In this document: piece by piece, positions 1 through 8,762 of the stretch | Layout of the letters: each line of letters opens with the position of its first letter | Position numbering within the stretch: position 1 is the first letter of the stretch | Origin: Lysobacteraceae bacterium PS02065 | GTDB taxonomy: Bacteria; Pseudomonadota; Gammaproteobacteria; Xanthomonadales; Rhodanobacteraceae | NCBI GenBank assembly: GCA_029959555.1 | Contig: JASCPI010000039.1 | Location: 1-48,339, forward strand | DNA: 48,339 bases | Direction of reading: 5' to 3' | The notes under the pieces: model-generated | Told to the model about the DNA's origin: nothing | What the model saw: the letters and a program-made list of their open reading frames with translations, nothing else | Database searches by the model: none | Translations under genes and position numbers: made by a program

Positions 1-85
1 TTGGCGGCGGGCGTCGCGTGGCGTGCATGCCGCGCGACGCGACCACGCCCGTCACGGCACGCCGGCCGCGCCTGACCACGGCCGC

Positions 86-1234
86 ATGACGACGCTCGAC
101 GTCCGCCTGCACGACGGTGTCGCCGCGATTCCCGCGGCGACATGGGATGCGCTCGCCGCGAGCGACCATCCGTTCACGTCGCACGCCTTCCTCGCCGGCC
201 TCGAAACCCACGGCTGCATCCGGCCCGACTACGGCTGGCAGTCCTGCCCGATCGGCCTCTACGACGGCGAGCGCCTCGTCGCGGCCGCGCCGCTCTACCT
301 CAAGGGCAACTCGCACGGCGAGTTCGTGTTCGACTGGTCGTGGGCCGGCGCCTACGAACGCCACGGCCTGGACTATTACCCCAAGCTGCTGTGCGCGGTG
401 CCCTACTCGCCCGTCACGGGCCCGCGCCTGCTCGTCGGCGATGCGCCCGGCGCGGGCGAGCGCCGGCGTACGCTGGTCGCCGCGATCGAGGCGCAGCGGC
501 GCGCGATGCGGTTGTCGTCGGCGCACCTCAATTTCGCCGATGCACACGCGGTCGAGATTCTCGAACGCAGCGACTGGCTCGCGCGCTTCGACTGGCAGTT
601 CCACTGGCGCAACCGCGGCTGGGCCGATTTCGACGCCTTCCTCGGTGCGCTGTCGTCGAAGAAACGCAAGAACATCCGCCAGGAGCGTGCGCAGGTCGCG
701 CGTGCCGGCATCACCTGCGAGATCCGCCACGGCGACGAACTCGACGACGACGCATGGCGCACCGTGCACGCGCTCTACGAGGCCACCTTCGACGCGCACG
801 GCAACCATGCCGCGCTGACCGAAGGCTTCTTCCGCCACCTCGGCACGACGATGCCGCGCCAGGTCGTCGTCGTGCTGTGCCGGCGTGGCGAGACGATCGT
901 CGCCGCCGCGCTGTGCCTGCGCAGCGCGGACACGCTGTACGGCCGCTACTGGGGCAGCCGCGAGGAGGTGCCGGGCCTGCACTTCGAGGCCTGCTACTAC
1001 CAGGGCATCGACTACTGCATCCGCCACGGTCTCGCGCGCTTCGAACCCGGTGCGCAGGGCGAGCACAAGCTCGCACGCGGATTCCTGCCGACCCGCACGC
1101 GCTCGTTCCACCTGATCGCCGACGCGCGCTTCCGCGAGGCGATCGCCGATGCGCTGCAGCGCGAGTCGCATGCGCTCGAACGCTACCGCGACGAGCTGCT
1201 CGCGCATTCGCCTTATACCGACACACCGGCGTGA
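86..1234 (+). CDS. FemAB-like GNAT-fold N-acyltransferase (COG3146 type)
   Basis: A 382-residue cytoplasmic protein of the COG3146/FemAB_like family, whose members have a duplicated GNAT fold and are annotated as peptidoglycan biosynthesis or recognition proteins; the substrate is unknown. The stretch SKKRKNIRQERAQV near residue 190 and the Trp/Tyr/Gly-rich C-terminal half (YGRYWGSREEVPGLHFE) are characteristic of the family. The open frame extends upstream to about position 23, but the added residues are low-complexity and the ATG at 86 begins the conserved domain, so I take that start. The gene ends in a GTGA overlap with aat, so the two are probably cotranslated. Family assignment is firm, biochemical role is not. 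Confidence 0.85.
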   Translation: MTTLDVRLHDGVAAIPAATWDALAASDHPFTSHAFLAGLETHGCIRPDYGWQSCPIGLYDGERLVAAAPLYLKGNSHGEFVFDWSWAGAYERHGLDYYPKLLCAVPYSPVTGPRLLVGDAPGAGERRRTLVAAIEAQRRAMRLSSAHLNFADAHAVEILERSDWLARFDWQFHWRNRGWADFDAFLGALSSKKRKNIRQERAQVARAGITCEIRHGDELDDDAWRTVHALYEATFDAHGNHAALTEGFFRHLGTTMPRQVVVVLCRRGETIVAAALCLRSADTLYGRYWGSREEVPGLHFEACYYQGIDYCIRHGLARFEPGAQGEHKLARGFLPTRTRSFHLIADARFREAIADALQRESHALERYRDELLAHSPYTDTPA

Positions 1235-1980
1235 TCACGCTGCCACGCCTCGGCGTCGATCCGCTCGCATTCCCGGACGTCGAAAGCGCGCTGCGCGAAC
1301 CCGACGGCCTGCTGGCGTTCGGCGGCGACCTGTCGCGCGAACGCCTGCTCGCCGCCTACGCGCGCGGCATCTTCCCGTGGTTCTCGCCGGGGCAGCCGAT
1401 CCTGTGGTGGTCACCCGATCCGCGCCTCGTGTTCCACACGGCGGCGATGCACGTGCCACGCCGCCTGCGTCGCTGGCTGCGCGGCTGCAGCTGGTCGATC
1501 CGCGTCGATACCGCGTTCGGCGACGTGATCGACGCCTGCGCGGCACCGCGCGATGCCGACGGCGGCACCTGGATCACGCCGGCGATGCGCGCGGCCTACG
1601 TGCTTCTGCACGAGGGCGGCGACGCGCACTCGGTCGAGGTCTGGGACGGCGACGAGCTGGTCGGCGGGATCTACGGCGTCTCGATCGGCCGCATGTTCTT
1701 CGGCGAGTCGATGTTCAGCCGCCGCGACCACGCGTCGAAGGTCGCCCTGCTCGCGCTCGCACACGGCCTGGCCGCGATGGGCATGCCGCTGCTCGACGCG
1801 CAGGTGAGCTCGCCGCATCTCTTCACGCTCGGCGGGACCGAAATGCCCAGAGCGGCCTTCACGCACGCGATCGGGGGCCTGGTCACGCTCCCGCCACCGC
1901 GCACGTCCGACTGGCGCGCGGCCTTCGCTGCCCTCGCTCCAGCGGAGCTCGCCGGACCTGGGGTGGCCCCGGAGACGTGA
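1231..1980 (+). CDS. aat: leucyl/phenylalanyl-tRNA--protein transferase
   Basis: Transfers Leu or Phe from aminoacyl-tRNA to the N-terminus of proteins starting with Arg or Lys, creating N-degrons for ClpS-ClpAP. The 249-residue length is normal. Family motifs are visible: GIFPWFSPGQPILWWSPDPR near residues 46-65, GGTWITPAM near 111, and FGESMFSR near 155 in the catalytic half. The start is the GTG at 1231, which overlaps the stop of the preceding acyltransferase gene (GTGA); a much longer open frame upstream in the same register is a shadow of that gene. Its partners clpS and clpA lie within 5 kb, as in many gammaproteobacteria where aat, infA, clpA and clpS cluster. Confidence 0.95.
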   Translation: MITLPRLGVDPLAFPDVESALREPDGLLAFGGDLSRERLLAAYARGIFPWFSPGQPILWWSPDPRLVFHTAAMHVPRRLRRWLRGCSWSIRVDTAFGDVIDACAAPRDADGGTWITPAMRAAYVLLHEGGDAHSVEVWDGDELVGGIYGVSIGRMFFGESMFSRRDHASKVALLALAHGLAAMGMPLLDAQVSSPHLFTLGGTEMPRAAFTHAIGGLVTLPPPRTSDWRAAFAALAPAELAGPGVAPET

Positions 1981-1995
1981 CCGGCGGCGATCGTG

Positions 1996-2001
1996 TACAA
2001 T
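1996..2001 (+). promoter_or_regulatory. candidate -10 element upstream of infA
   Basis: TACAAT lies in the short aat-infA gap, about 45 bp before the infA ATG, and is the only AT-rich hexamer there. No convincing -35 box is seen at the expected distance, so this is a weak call. It would allow infA to be transcribed independently of aat. Confidence 0.35.
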
Positions 2002-2044
2002 GGCGAGCTTTCTCGGCCGCGCCGAGCCCGCCCCCAAGGGAACA

Positions 2045-2263
2045 ATGTCCAAAGACGACGTCATCGAAATGGAAGGCGCGGTCCTCGAGACCCTGCCCAA
2101 CACCATGTTCCGCGTGAAGCTCGAGAACGGCCACGTGGTCACCGCCCATATCTCGGGCCGCATGCGCAAGAACTACATCCGCATCCTGACCGGCGACAAG
2201 GTCAAGGTCGAGATGACCCCCTACGACCTCACCAAGGGTCGTATTACCTACCGCATGAAGTGA
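2045..2263 (+). CDS. infA: translation initiation factor IF-1
   Basis: A 72-residue OB-fold protein that binds the ribosomal A site of the 30S subunit during initiation. The sequence opens MSKDDVIEMEGAVLETLPN and carries the hallmark RVKLENGHVVTAHISGRMRK and DKVKVEMTPYDLTKGRI blocks, full length and undamaged. An in-frame ATG exists at 2000, but the 15 extra residues are not family-like, so the start at 2045 is preferred. Position next to aat and near clpA/clpS is the conserved gammaproteobacterial arrangement. Confidence 0.98.
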   Translation: MSKDDVIEMEGAVLETLPNTMFRVKLENGHVVTAHISGRMRKNYIRILTGDKVKVEMTPYDLTKGRITYRMK

Positions 2264-2413
2264 CCCGGGTGCGCGCCGCAACGCCGGCGCCCCGCCCTGC
2301 CCCATCGTGATCCGGGAACGCGACGCCGTTCCGAGCCTTCGGCCCGCGACCATGGCACGCTCCGGATCCGCCCAGGTGATGGCTTTCGCCGCACCGTGCC
2401 ACCGGATACCGCC

Positions 2414-2878
2414 ATGCCCCGCCGCCTGCCCCTCACCGCCCTGCTGATCGTCTTCGCCTTCGTCGTGCCTGGCGTGCAGGCGTCGACCGTCTACCAGTGG
2501 AAGGATGCCCAGGGTGGCATGCATTTCACCGACACGCCGCCGCCTGCCGGTGCCGTACTCATCAAGGGTCCCAAGCCCAAGCCGGGCAGCACGCCACCGC
2601 CGGCTCCCGTGCCCGCCGCGGTCGTCGCTCCCGAGCCCGCTCCGGCTCAGGCTCCGACGCTGTCGCCCGAGGAAGCGGCCTACCTCGCCGAACTCGAGGC
2701 ACGCGTGGCAAAGGCGAAAGCCAAGGACTGCGAAGAGCTCGCGCTCGCGGCAGAAGCTGGCCGCCGCATGCTCGACGGACGCTCGACCGAGATCATCTCG
2801 GTCGAGGAGCGTGCCAAGCTGCCGGCCCAGATCGCCGACATCGAAGCACGTCGCCTGCGCGAGTGCCCCCGCCCCTGA
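2414..2878 (+). CDS. DUF4124 domain-containing exported protein
   Basis: A 154-residue protein with a clear Sec signal peptide (MPRRLPLTALLIVFAFVVPG, cut after VQA), followed at once by a DUF4124 domain (STVYQWKDAQGGMHFTDTPP). This small beta-rich domain is common in gammaproteobacterial envelope proteins and its function is unknown. A Pro/Ala-rich linker (about residues 60-90) leads to a charged helical tail with two cysteines (KDCEEL and LRECPRP), which could form a disulfide in the periplasm. An in-frame ATG six codons upstream is possible but precedes the signal peptide without benefit. Confidence 0.8.
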   Translation: MPRRLPLTALLIVFAFVVPGVQASTVYQWKDAQGGMHFTDTPPPAGAVLIKGPKPKPGSTPPPAPVPAAVVAPEPAPAQAPTLSPEEAAYLAELEARVAKAKAKDCEELALAAEAGRRMLDGRSTEIISVEERAKLPAQIADIEARRLRECPRP

Positions 2879-2884
2879 CCGGGG

Positions 2885-3400
2885 TCACTCCGCGCGGCCG
2901 TCGAATCCGTCGCGGAACAGCAGGTTCGGCACCGCGGCCGCGAGCGCACCCTGCTCGATCCAATCGAGGATCATCGCCTGGTCGGCAAGGCTCAGGTACG
3001 GCGGCCCGTTGCGCGGCATGCGCGCACCGTACGGCATATCCTCGATATCGTTGAGGTTGGTGCAGTTGAGCTTCTTGAACAGGAAGCTCGCCTCGGGATC
3101 GCTCGCGGTCACGCGCGGGATGCCGGCATTGCCGTTGCTCGCCGGCACGCCGACAAGATTGGCGTAGGCCGATCCGGGGGCAAGGCTGAGTCCGCCCGAA
3201 GAGCCTCCGATGTGGCAGCCGCTGCAGGCGACGTCGAAGATCGGTTGCACGTCGGTCGCGAAATCGACGTTCCAGTTCACGGGCGTCGTCGAGAGATCGT
3301 CGGGTACGCAGGGCGTGACCTGGGCGAGGGCGGAAAGCGGAATCGCGAGCGGCGACGCCGACAGCAGCAAGGAAAGCAGACGCGTGCTAACAGGCTTCAT
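2885..3400 (-). CDS. secreted c-type cytochrome-like protein with FRDGF C-terminal motif
   Basis: A 171-residue exported protein. Residues 1-27 form a signal peptide ending ALAQ; a single haem-c motif CSGCH sits at residues 59-63, and ARMP near residue 140 could supply the distal Met ligand. The layout (DVQPIFDVACSGCH ... RMPRNGPPYLS ... ILDWIEQGA) resembles the single-haem domains often annotated as Planctomycete-type cytochrome c. The protein ends in NLLFRDGFDGRAE. I recall similar FRDGFE/FADGFE endings on many secreted Xanthomonadales proteins, possibly a sorting or processing signal. The start at 3400 is chosen because the signal peptide begins there, although the frame is open for 51 more codons. 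It converges on the DUF4124 gene, with stops only 6 bp apart. Confidence 0.75.
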   Translation of the reverse strand: MKPVSTRLLSLLLSASPLAIPLSALAQVTPCVPDDLSTTPVNWNVDFATDVQPIFDVACSGCHIGGSSGGLSLAPGSAYANLVGVPASNGNAGIPRVTASDPEASFLFKKLNCTNLNDIEDMPYGARMPRNGPPYLSLADQAMILDWIEQGALAAAVPNLLFRDGFDGRAE

Positions 3401-3588
3401 GGAGGGGCCTCTGGCAGCGAACGGGGCGGGATGGCCGCGCGCATGCTGGCATGCCCGCGGTGCCGCAAATGGCGACTTGTTCACATTCGGCGCGTAGCCC
3501 GCCGGTGCCGAAGTACAGGCCAGACCATGAGGAAGACGCGTCGTCTTCTGCACCGGGACCGGACCACCACGCCCGGCACACGGACATG

Positions 3589-3618
3589 AAAAAGCCGCCG
3601 GCCTCGCGGCCGGCGGCT
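3589..3618 (-). terminator. rho-independent terminator of clpA
   Basis: A perfect 10-bp GC-rich stem (AGCCGCCGGC / GCCGGCGGCT) with a 6-nt loop occupies 3593-3618. Read on the minus strand it is followed by five U residues (AAAAA at 3589-3593 on the plus strand). It begins about 20 bp past the clpA stop codon, as expected for an intrinsic terminator. Confidence 0.9.
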
Positions 3619-3640
3619 CGTGGCGTCACGCCAGGCGACC

Positions 3641-5917
3641 TCAGACGACCGCGGGCAAGGCCTCGGACGATTCGGTCTCGACGTCGAGCTCGCCATCGCG
3701 AACCGTCAGCTTGACCTTGCCGCCGTCGACGAGCTTGCCGAACAGCAGTTCGTCGGCGAGCGCGCGCTTGACGTTGTCCTGGATCACGCGTGCCATCGGG
3801 CGTGCGCCCATCTGCGGGTCGAAGCCGTGGTCGGCGAGCCACTTGCGCGCCTCGGCATCGACGTCGAGCGACACGTGCTTCTCCTGCAGCTGCAGCTCGA
3901 GCTCGATGAGGAACTTGTCGACCACACGCAGGATGTGCTCGAAGTCGAGCGCACCGAACTGCACGATCGCGTCGAGGCGGTTGCGGAACTCCGGCGTGAA
4001 CGCCTTGCGGATCACTTCCATCGCGTCGGTCGCATGGTTCTGCTCGACGAAGCCGATCGTGCGGCGGGCCGCAGCCTGTGCACCGGCATTCGTCGTCATG
4101 ACGAGGATGACGTTGCGGAAGTTCGCCTCGCGGCCGTTCGTGTCGGTCAGCGCACCGCGGTCCATGATCTGCAGCAGCACGTTGTAGACGTCGGGATGCG
4201 CCTTCTCGATCTCGTCGAGCAGCAGCACGCAGTGCGGATGCTTGACGATCTGCTCGGTCAGCAGGCCGCCCTGGTCGAAGCCGACGTAGCCCGGGGGCGC
4301 ACCGATGAGGCGCGACACCGAATGCGCTTCCATGTACTCGGACATGTCGAAGCGCACGAGTTCCACGCCGAGCTGCAGCGCGAGCTGACGCGTGACCTCG
4401 GTCTTGCCGACGCCGGTCGGACCGGCGAGCAGGAAATTGCCGATCGGCTTGTTCGGATTGCCGAGGCCCGAGCGCGCCATCTTGATCGCGCTCGCGAGCG
4501 AATCGATCGCCACGTCCTGGCCGAACACGACCATCTTGAGGTTGCGGTCGAGGTTGCGCAGCACGTCGCGGTCCGAGGCCGACACCTGCTTGGGCGGGAT
4601 GCGCGCCATGCGGGCGACGATGAACTCGATCTCGGCGACGTCGACGGTGCCCTTGCGCTCCTCCTCGGGCAGCAGGCGCTGGCGTGCGCCGGCCTCGTCG
4701 ATCACGTCGATGGCCTTGTCGGGCAGCAGGCGGTCGGCGATGTGCTTGACCGAAAGATCCACGGCCGCACGCAGCGCCTCGCCCGTGTACTGGACGTGGT
4801 GGTGCTCCTCGAAGCGCGACTTGAGGCCCTTGAGGATCTCGATGCTGTCGGCGATGGTCGGCTCGACGACGTCGATCTTCTGGAAGCGCCGCGCGAGCGC
4901 GCGGTCCTTCTCGAACACGCCGCGGTATTCCTGGAACGTGGTCGAGCCGATGCAGCGCATCTCGCCCGACGCGAGCATCGGCTTGATCAGGTTGGACGCG
5001 TCCATCGTGCCGCCCGACGCGGAGCCCGCGCCGATGATCGTGTGGATCTCGTCGATGAACAGGATCGCGCCGGGCTCCTTCTTGAGCTGGCCGATCACCG
5101 CCTTGAGGCGCTTCTCGAAGTCGCCGCGGTACTTGGTGCCCGCGACGAGTGCGCCGAGGTCGAGCGCGTAGATCGTCGCATCGAGCAGGATGTCCGGCAC
5201 CTGGCCTTCGACGATGCGCTTGGCCAGACCCTCGGCGAGCGCGGTCTTGCCCACGCCGGCCTCACCCACGTAGAGCGGGTTGTTCTTGCGGCGGCGGCAC
5301 AGCACCTGGATCGTGCGCTCGACTTCCTCCTGGCGACCGATCAGCGGATCGATCTTGCCCTCGCGGGCGAGCTCGTTGAGGTTGTTCGCATACTCGCTGA
5401 GCGGGTTGCCGCGCGGCTCGTCGCCGGCGGGTTCACCCTCGCGCGGCGCCTCGGAACTGCTCGGTGCCTGGCCTGGCTCCTGGCCGATCTTGGCAATGCC
5501 GTGCGAGATGTAGTTGACGATGTCGAGGCGGTTCACGTCCTGCTGACCGAGGAAGTAGACCGCGTGCGAGTCCTTCTCGCCGAAGATCGCGACGAGCACG
5601 TTGGCGCCCGTGACTTCCTTCCGGCCCGACGACTGCACGTGGTAGACGGCCCGCTGCAGCACGCGCTGGAAACCGAGCGTCGGCTGCGTGTCGCGCTCGT
5701 CGCTCGGCGGCAGCACGGGAACGGTCTCGGCGATGATGGAACGAAGGTCGCGGCCGAGCTTGCCGAGGTCGGCGCCGCAGGCGCGCAACACGGCCGTCGC
5801 CGACGGGTTTTCGAGGAGCGCGAGGAGCAGGTGCTCCACGGTCATGAACTCGTGGCGCTGCTCGCGGGCCTCCTTGTAGCACTGGCCGATGGTGAGCTCG
5901 AGATCCTTGCTGAACAT
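3641..5917 (-). CDS. clpA: ATP-dependent Clp protease ATP-binding subunit ClpA
   Basis: AAA+ unfoldase that feeds substrates, including ClpS-delivered N-degron proteins, to the ClpP peptidase. At 758 residues it has the length usual for ClpA. It opens MFSKDLELTIGQCYKEAREQ (Clp N domain), and has Walker A motifs GEAGVGKT near residue 216 and GPTGVGKT near 498, each with its Walker B (LFIDEIH, LLLDEIEKAH). A TIGF loop near residue 618 matches the IGL/IGF loop that docks on ClpP. The frame stays open to about 7933 because of strong codon bias; the ATG at 5917 matches the family start and lies 47 bp after clpS. A strong terminator follows. Confidence 0.97.
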   Translation of the reverse strand: MFSKDLELTIGQCYKEAREQRHEFMTVEHLLLALLENPSATAVLRACGADLGKLGRDLRSIIAETVPVLPPSDERDTQPTLGFQRVLQRAVYHVQSSGRKEVTGANVLVAIFGEKDSHAVYFLGQQDVNRLDIVNYISHGIAKIGQEPGQAPSSSEAPREGEPAGDEPRGNPLSEYANNLNELAREGKIDPLIGRQEEVERTIQVLCRRRKNNPLYVGEAGVGKTALAEGLAKRIVEGQVPDILLDATIYALDLGALVAGTKYRGDFEKRLKAVIGQLKKEPGAILFIDEIHTIIGAGSASGGTMDASNLIKPMLASGEMRCIGSTTFQEYRGVFEKDRALARRFQKIDVVEPTIADSIEILKGLKSRFEEHHHVQYTGEALRAAVDLSVKHIADRLLPDKAIDVIDEAGARQRLLPEEERKGTVDVAEIEFIVARMARIPPKQVSASDRDVLRNLDRNLKMVVFGQDVAIDSLASAIKMARSGLGNPNKPIGNFLLAGPTGVGKTEVTRQLALQLGVELVRFDMSEYMEAHSVSRLIGAPPGYVGFDQGGLLTEQIVKHPHCVLLLDEIEKAHPDVYNVLLQIMDRGALTDTNGREANFRNVILVMTTNAGAQAAARRTIGFVEQNHATDAMEVIRKAFTPEFRNRLDAIVQFGALDFEHILRVVDKFLIELELQLQEKHVSLDVDAEARKWLADHGFDPQMGARPMARVIQDNVKRALADELLFGKLVDGGKVKLTVRDGELDVETESSEALPAVV

Positions 5918-5964
5918 CCGGTTTGCCTCTCTGGATGACGACTGCGTCGGATATAGGGGGCCGT

Positions 5965-6294
5965 TCAGGCCTTTTCCATGGTGCACAACAGCGGGTGCTG
6001 GTGCGTGCGCGAGAACTCGTTGACCTGGGTGACCTTCGTCTCGGCGACTTCGCGCGTATAGACGCCGCACACGCCCTTGCCGCGCGTGTGCACGTGGAGC
6101 ATCACCTGGGTCGCCTTCTCGCGATCCATCGAAAAGAACGTCTCGAGCACGACGACGACGAAGTCCATCGGCGTGAAATCGTCGTTGAGGATGACGACCT
6201 GGTACAGCGGCGGCTTGGCGACCTCCGGCGGCGCGACCTCCACGGCAAGGCCGTGGGTGCGCTCGTTTTCGTGCTCGTGTTCGTGTTGCGACAT
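5965..6294 (-). CDS. clpS: ATP-dependent Clp protease adaptor ClpS
   Basis: Adaptor that binds N-terminal Leu, Phe, Tyr or Trp and hands the protein to ClpA. The 109-residue product has a His/Glu-rich extension (MSQHEHEHENERTHG) followed by the ClpS core: YQVVILNDDFTPMDFVV carries the NDD and TPMDFV substrate-pocket residues, and HVHTRGKGVCGVYTREVAE is the second pocket strand. The start at 6294 avoids the 19 non-conserved codons encoded upstream. It is the first gene of a clpS-clpA unit with a near-consensus promoter directly upstream. Confidence 0.96.
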   Translation of the reverse strand: MSQHEHEHENERTHGLAVEVAPPEVAKPPLYQVVILNDDFTPMDFVVVVLETFFSMDREKATQVMLHVHTRGKGVCGVYTREVAETKVTQVNEFSRTHQHPLLCTMEKA

Positions 6295-6323
6295 GGGTTT
6301 CCGCTGAAAGACGTTGCCGGTCC

Positions 6324-6351
6324 AGTATATGTTGCGGTGCACCCGGTTCAA
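6324..6351 (-). promoter_or_regulatory. sigma-70-like promoter of clpS-clpA
   Basis: On the minus strand, TTGAAC (6346-6351) and TATACT (6324-6329) are separated by 16 bp, and the -10 box ends about 30 bp before the clpS ATG. Both boxes are close to consensus and the segment is clearly more AT-rich than its surroundings. Confidence 0.65.
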
Positions 6352-6400
6352 GTGATGCAGCGCCTGTCTCGGCGCGCTTCTGCGCTAGACTCCCGCCGCA

Positions 6401-6910
6401 ATGAACATGGACCATCGCAAAGCCCCCGCGTTCACGGACGACGTCGGCATCTGGCGTCCCAGGGTGACCGTAGCAACAGTCGTGCCGGACGAAGGCCGCT
6501 TCCTGCTCGTCGAGGAGCGCGTGCACGGCCAGGTCGTGCTCAATCAGCCGGCCGGCCATCTCGAGCCCGACGAGACCCTGCAGGCCGCCGCGTTGCGCGA
6601 GACGCTCGAGGAGACCGGTTGGGATGTCGAACTCGACTGCCTGCTCGGCGTGCAGCAATGGACGAGCACCGCCTCGGGCAGCCAGTTCGTGCGCTTCACG
6701 TTCGCGGCGCGCCCGTTGCGCCACGACCCGACGCGCCCGCTCGATACCGGCATCCTGCGTGCCGTGTGGATGACCCGCGACGAGATCGCCGCCTCGGCGG
6801 CCCGCCTGCGCAGCCCGATGGTGCTGCACAGCGTCGACGACTGGCTCGGCGGACGGCGCCTGCCGCTCGACGCGGTGCGCGCCCTGCCCGTCGGCACCCC
6901 ATCCCTGTGA
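6401..6910 (+). CDS. nudJ: NUDIX hydrolase, NudJ family
   Basis: A 169-residue NUDIX pyrophosphohydrolase. The complete Nudix box is present around residues 52-74: GHLEPDETLQAAALRETLEE then TGW, with the expected Gly, Arg-Glu and Glu-Glu metal-binding residues. E. coli NudJ acts on nucleoside tri/diphosphates and thiamine pyrophosphates. The assignment to NudJ rather than another NUDIX branch rests on synteny: NUDIX-mnmA-hflD is the E. coli nudJ-mnmA-hflD order. The leader is short and lacks an obvious ribosome-binding site; the ATG at 6407 is an alternative start. Confidence 0.85.
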   Translation: MNMDHRKAPAFTDDVGIWRPRVTVATVVPDEGRFLLVEERVHGQVVLNQPAGHLEPDETLQAAALRETLEETGWDVELDCLLGVQQWTSTASGSQFVRFTFAARPLRHDPTRPLDTGILRAVWMTRDEIAASAARLRSPMVLHSVDDWLGGRRLPLDAVRALPVGTPSL

Positions 6911-6982
6911 TGCACGCGGTATCACCCGCCGGCGCGCCGCCGCGGCGTGCCGGATTTCCGTCACCTGCCGACGCCCCGCGTC

Positions 6983-8146
6983 ATGTGGACGCCCGCCATG
7001 GGCGCTGAGCCGCTCACGATCGTCGGCATGTCCGGCGGCGTCGATTCGTCGGTCACGGCCTTGCTGCTGCAACGCGCCGGCGTGCCGATCGCGGGCATGT
7101 TCATGCAGAACTGGGAAGAGGACGAGCGCCTCGGCGAGTGCCACGCCGACCAGGACCGCAAGGACGCGCTCGCCGTCTGCGCACGCCTCGGCATCGCCTT
7201 CCACGCACGCAACTTCGCCGCCGAGTACTGGGACCAGGTATTCGAGCATTTCCTCGCCGAATACCGCGCCGGACGCACGCCCAATCCCGACGTGCTGTGC
7301 AACCGCGAGATCAAGTTCCGCACGTTCCTCGACCACGCACGCGCGCTCGGCGCCGACACGATCGCGACCGGGCACTACGCGCGCAACGACTGTGTCGACG
7401 GCCGCTGGCGCCTGCTGCGCGGCGTCGACGACAACAAGGACCAGAGCTACTTCCTGCACGCGCTCGGCCAGGAGCAGCTCGCCGCGACGCGCTTCCCGGT
7501 CGGCGAGCTGCCCAAGCCCGAGGTGCGCCGGCTCGCCGCAGAGGCCGCACTGCCGACGCACGCGAAGAAGGATTCGACCGGCATCTGCTTCATCGGCGAG
7601 CGCGACCTGCGCACGTTCCTGTCCCGCTACATCCCCGCGCAACCCGGCGCGATCCGCACGCCCGATGGCGAAACCGTCGGCGAACATCACGGCGCCTGGT
7701 ACTACACGCTCGGCCAGCGCGGCGGCCTCGGCATCGGCGGTCGTCGTGATTCGAGCGGCGAGCCGTGGTACGTGGTCGGCAAGGATGTGTACGCGAACAT
7801 CGTCTACGCCGTACAGGGCGGCGCGAACGACTGGCTCATGTCGCGACGCCTCGCCGCGAGCGGCGTGACCTGGATCGACGGCGCCGCGCCGGCGCGCGCG
7901 TTCCGCTGCACGGCCAAGACGCGTTACCGCCAACCCGACCAGGCCTGCCTCGTGCGCGTCGACGGCGACACCTGCGAGGTCGTGTTCGACGAGGCCCAGC
8001 GCGCGGTCACGCCGGGCCAGTCGGTCGTGTTCTACGATGGCCCGGTCTGCCTCGGCGGTGCCGTCATCGAACGCAGCGACGCCCCTTTCGGTGGCTGGCA
8101 GTCAGCCCCATCCAGCGTGTCATCCGAGGAGAACCTGCATGCGTGA
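6983..8146 (+). CDS. mnmA: tRNA 2-thiouridylase MnmA
   Basis: Thiolates U34 of tRNA-Lys, -Glu and -Gln at C2, using sulfur relayed through the Tus/IscS system. The PP-loop SGGVDSSV sits at residues 17-24 of the chosen product. The two catalytic cysteines are visible in NPDVLCNREIKF and DSTGICFIGERD, and GHYAR and the C-terminal beta-barrel region are present. I start at 6983 (MWTPAMGAEPL); the ATG at 6998 fits family length equally well, while the ATG at 6947 adds unlikely residues. The 3' end overlaps hflD by 8 bp, indicating cotranslation. Confidence 0.94.
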   Translation: MWTPAMGAEPLTIVGMSGGVDSSVTALLLQRAGVPIAGMFMQNWEEDERLGECHADQDRKDALAVCARLGIAFHARNFAAEYWDQVFEHFLAEYRAGRTPNPDVLCNREIKFRTFLDHARALGADTIATGHYARNDCVDGRWRLLRGVDDNKDQSYFLHALGQEQLAATRFPVGELPKPEVRRLAAEAALPTHAKKDSTGICFIGERDLRTFLSRYIPAQPGAIRTPDGETVGEHHGAWYYTLGQRGGLGIGGRRDSSGEPWYVVGKDVYANIVYAVQGGANDWLMSRRLAASGVTWIDGAAPARAFRCTAKTRYRQPDQACLVRVDGDTCEVVFDEAQRAVTPGQSVVFYDGPVCLGGAVIERSDAPFGGWQSAPSSVSSEENLHA

Positions 8147-8762
8147 AGACCGCGTCATCGCCCTCGCCGGCGTCTTCCAGGCGTGCAGCCTCGTGCGCGG
8201 GCTCGCCACCGAAGGCAAGGCGGACGCGGCCACGGTCGAGGCAAGCCTCGCCAGCGTATTCCGCATCGACGCCGACAGCGCCACCGACGTGTTCGGTGGC
8301 CTCGGCGGCGTGCGCCTCGGCCTCGACACCCTGATCGCGAACCTCGACGGCGCCGGCCGCGATCCTGCGGTCACGCAGCTGTGCGTCTCGGCGCTGCGGC
8401 TCGAACGAAAGCTCGCGTCGCGCCCGGCCATGCTCGGGCAGCTGCACGACGGCATCGTCGCGGTGCAGCGCCAGGTCGACCTCGTCGGCGCCGACAGCGC
8501 CAACGTGCAGGGCCGCCTCGGCGAGCTCTACGCCTCGACGCTGTCGAACCTGCGCCCGCGCATCGTCGTGCACGGCAACCCGATGTACCTCGGCGACGCA
8601 CGACGCGTCGAACAGATCCGCGCCCTGCTGCTCGCCGCGGTACGTGCGGCCGTGCTGTGGCGTCAGGTCGGTGGCAGCCAGTGGCGCCTGCTGCTGCGCC
8701 GGCGCGAGTACACGATGCTCGCGCGCGGCCTGCTCGCACGCTGCACGCTCGATCGCGGCTGA
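8139..8762 (+). CDS. hflD: high frequency lysogenization protein HflD homolog
   Basis: A 207-residue all-helical protein of the HflD family, peripheral to the inner membrane. In E. coli it binds phage lambda CII and influences lysogeny, and it is always found next to mnmA. The N-terminal ALAGVFQACSLVRGLATEGK is diagnostic, as are the central LGLDTL and the C-terminal QIRALLLAAVRAAVLWRQVGG. A good ribosome-binding site (GAGGAG) sits about 8 bp before the ATG at 8139, inside the end of mnmA. Start chosen on that and on alignment to the family; longer upstream reading is mnmA in another frame. Confidence 0.92.
   Translation: MREDRVIALAGVFQACSLVRGLATEGKADAATVEASLASVFRIDADSATDVFGGLGGVRLGLDTLIANLDGAGRDPAVTQLCVSALRLERKLASRPAMLGQLHDGIVAVQRQVDLVGADSANVQGRLGELYASTLSNLRPRIVVHGNPMYLGDARRVEQIRALLLAAVRAAVLWRQVGGSQWRLLLRRREYTMLARGLLARCTLDRG

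Noticed and set aside
3620..5938. Long plus-strand frame opposite clpA
   Set aside because: Shadow of clpA: composition is that of a reversed coding strand and no domain is recognisable.
5918..7933. Minus-strand reading frame continuing about 670 codons upstream of clpA
   Set aside because: It runs antisense through clpS, nudJ and mnmA; it is open only because of strong third-position GC bias. ClpA starts at 5917.
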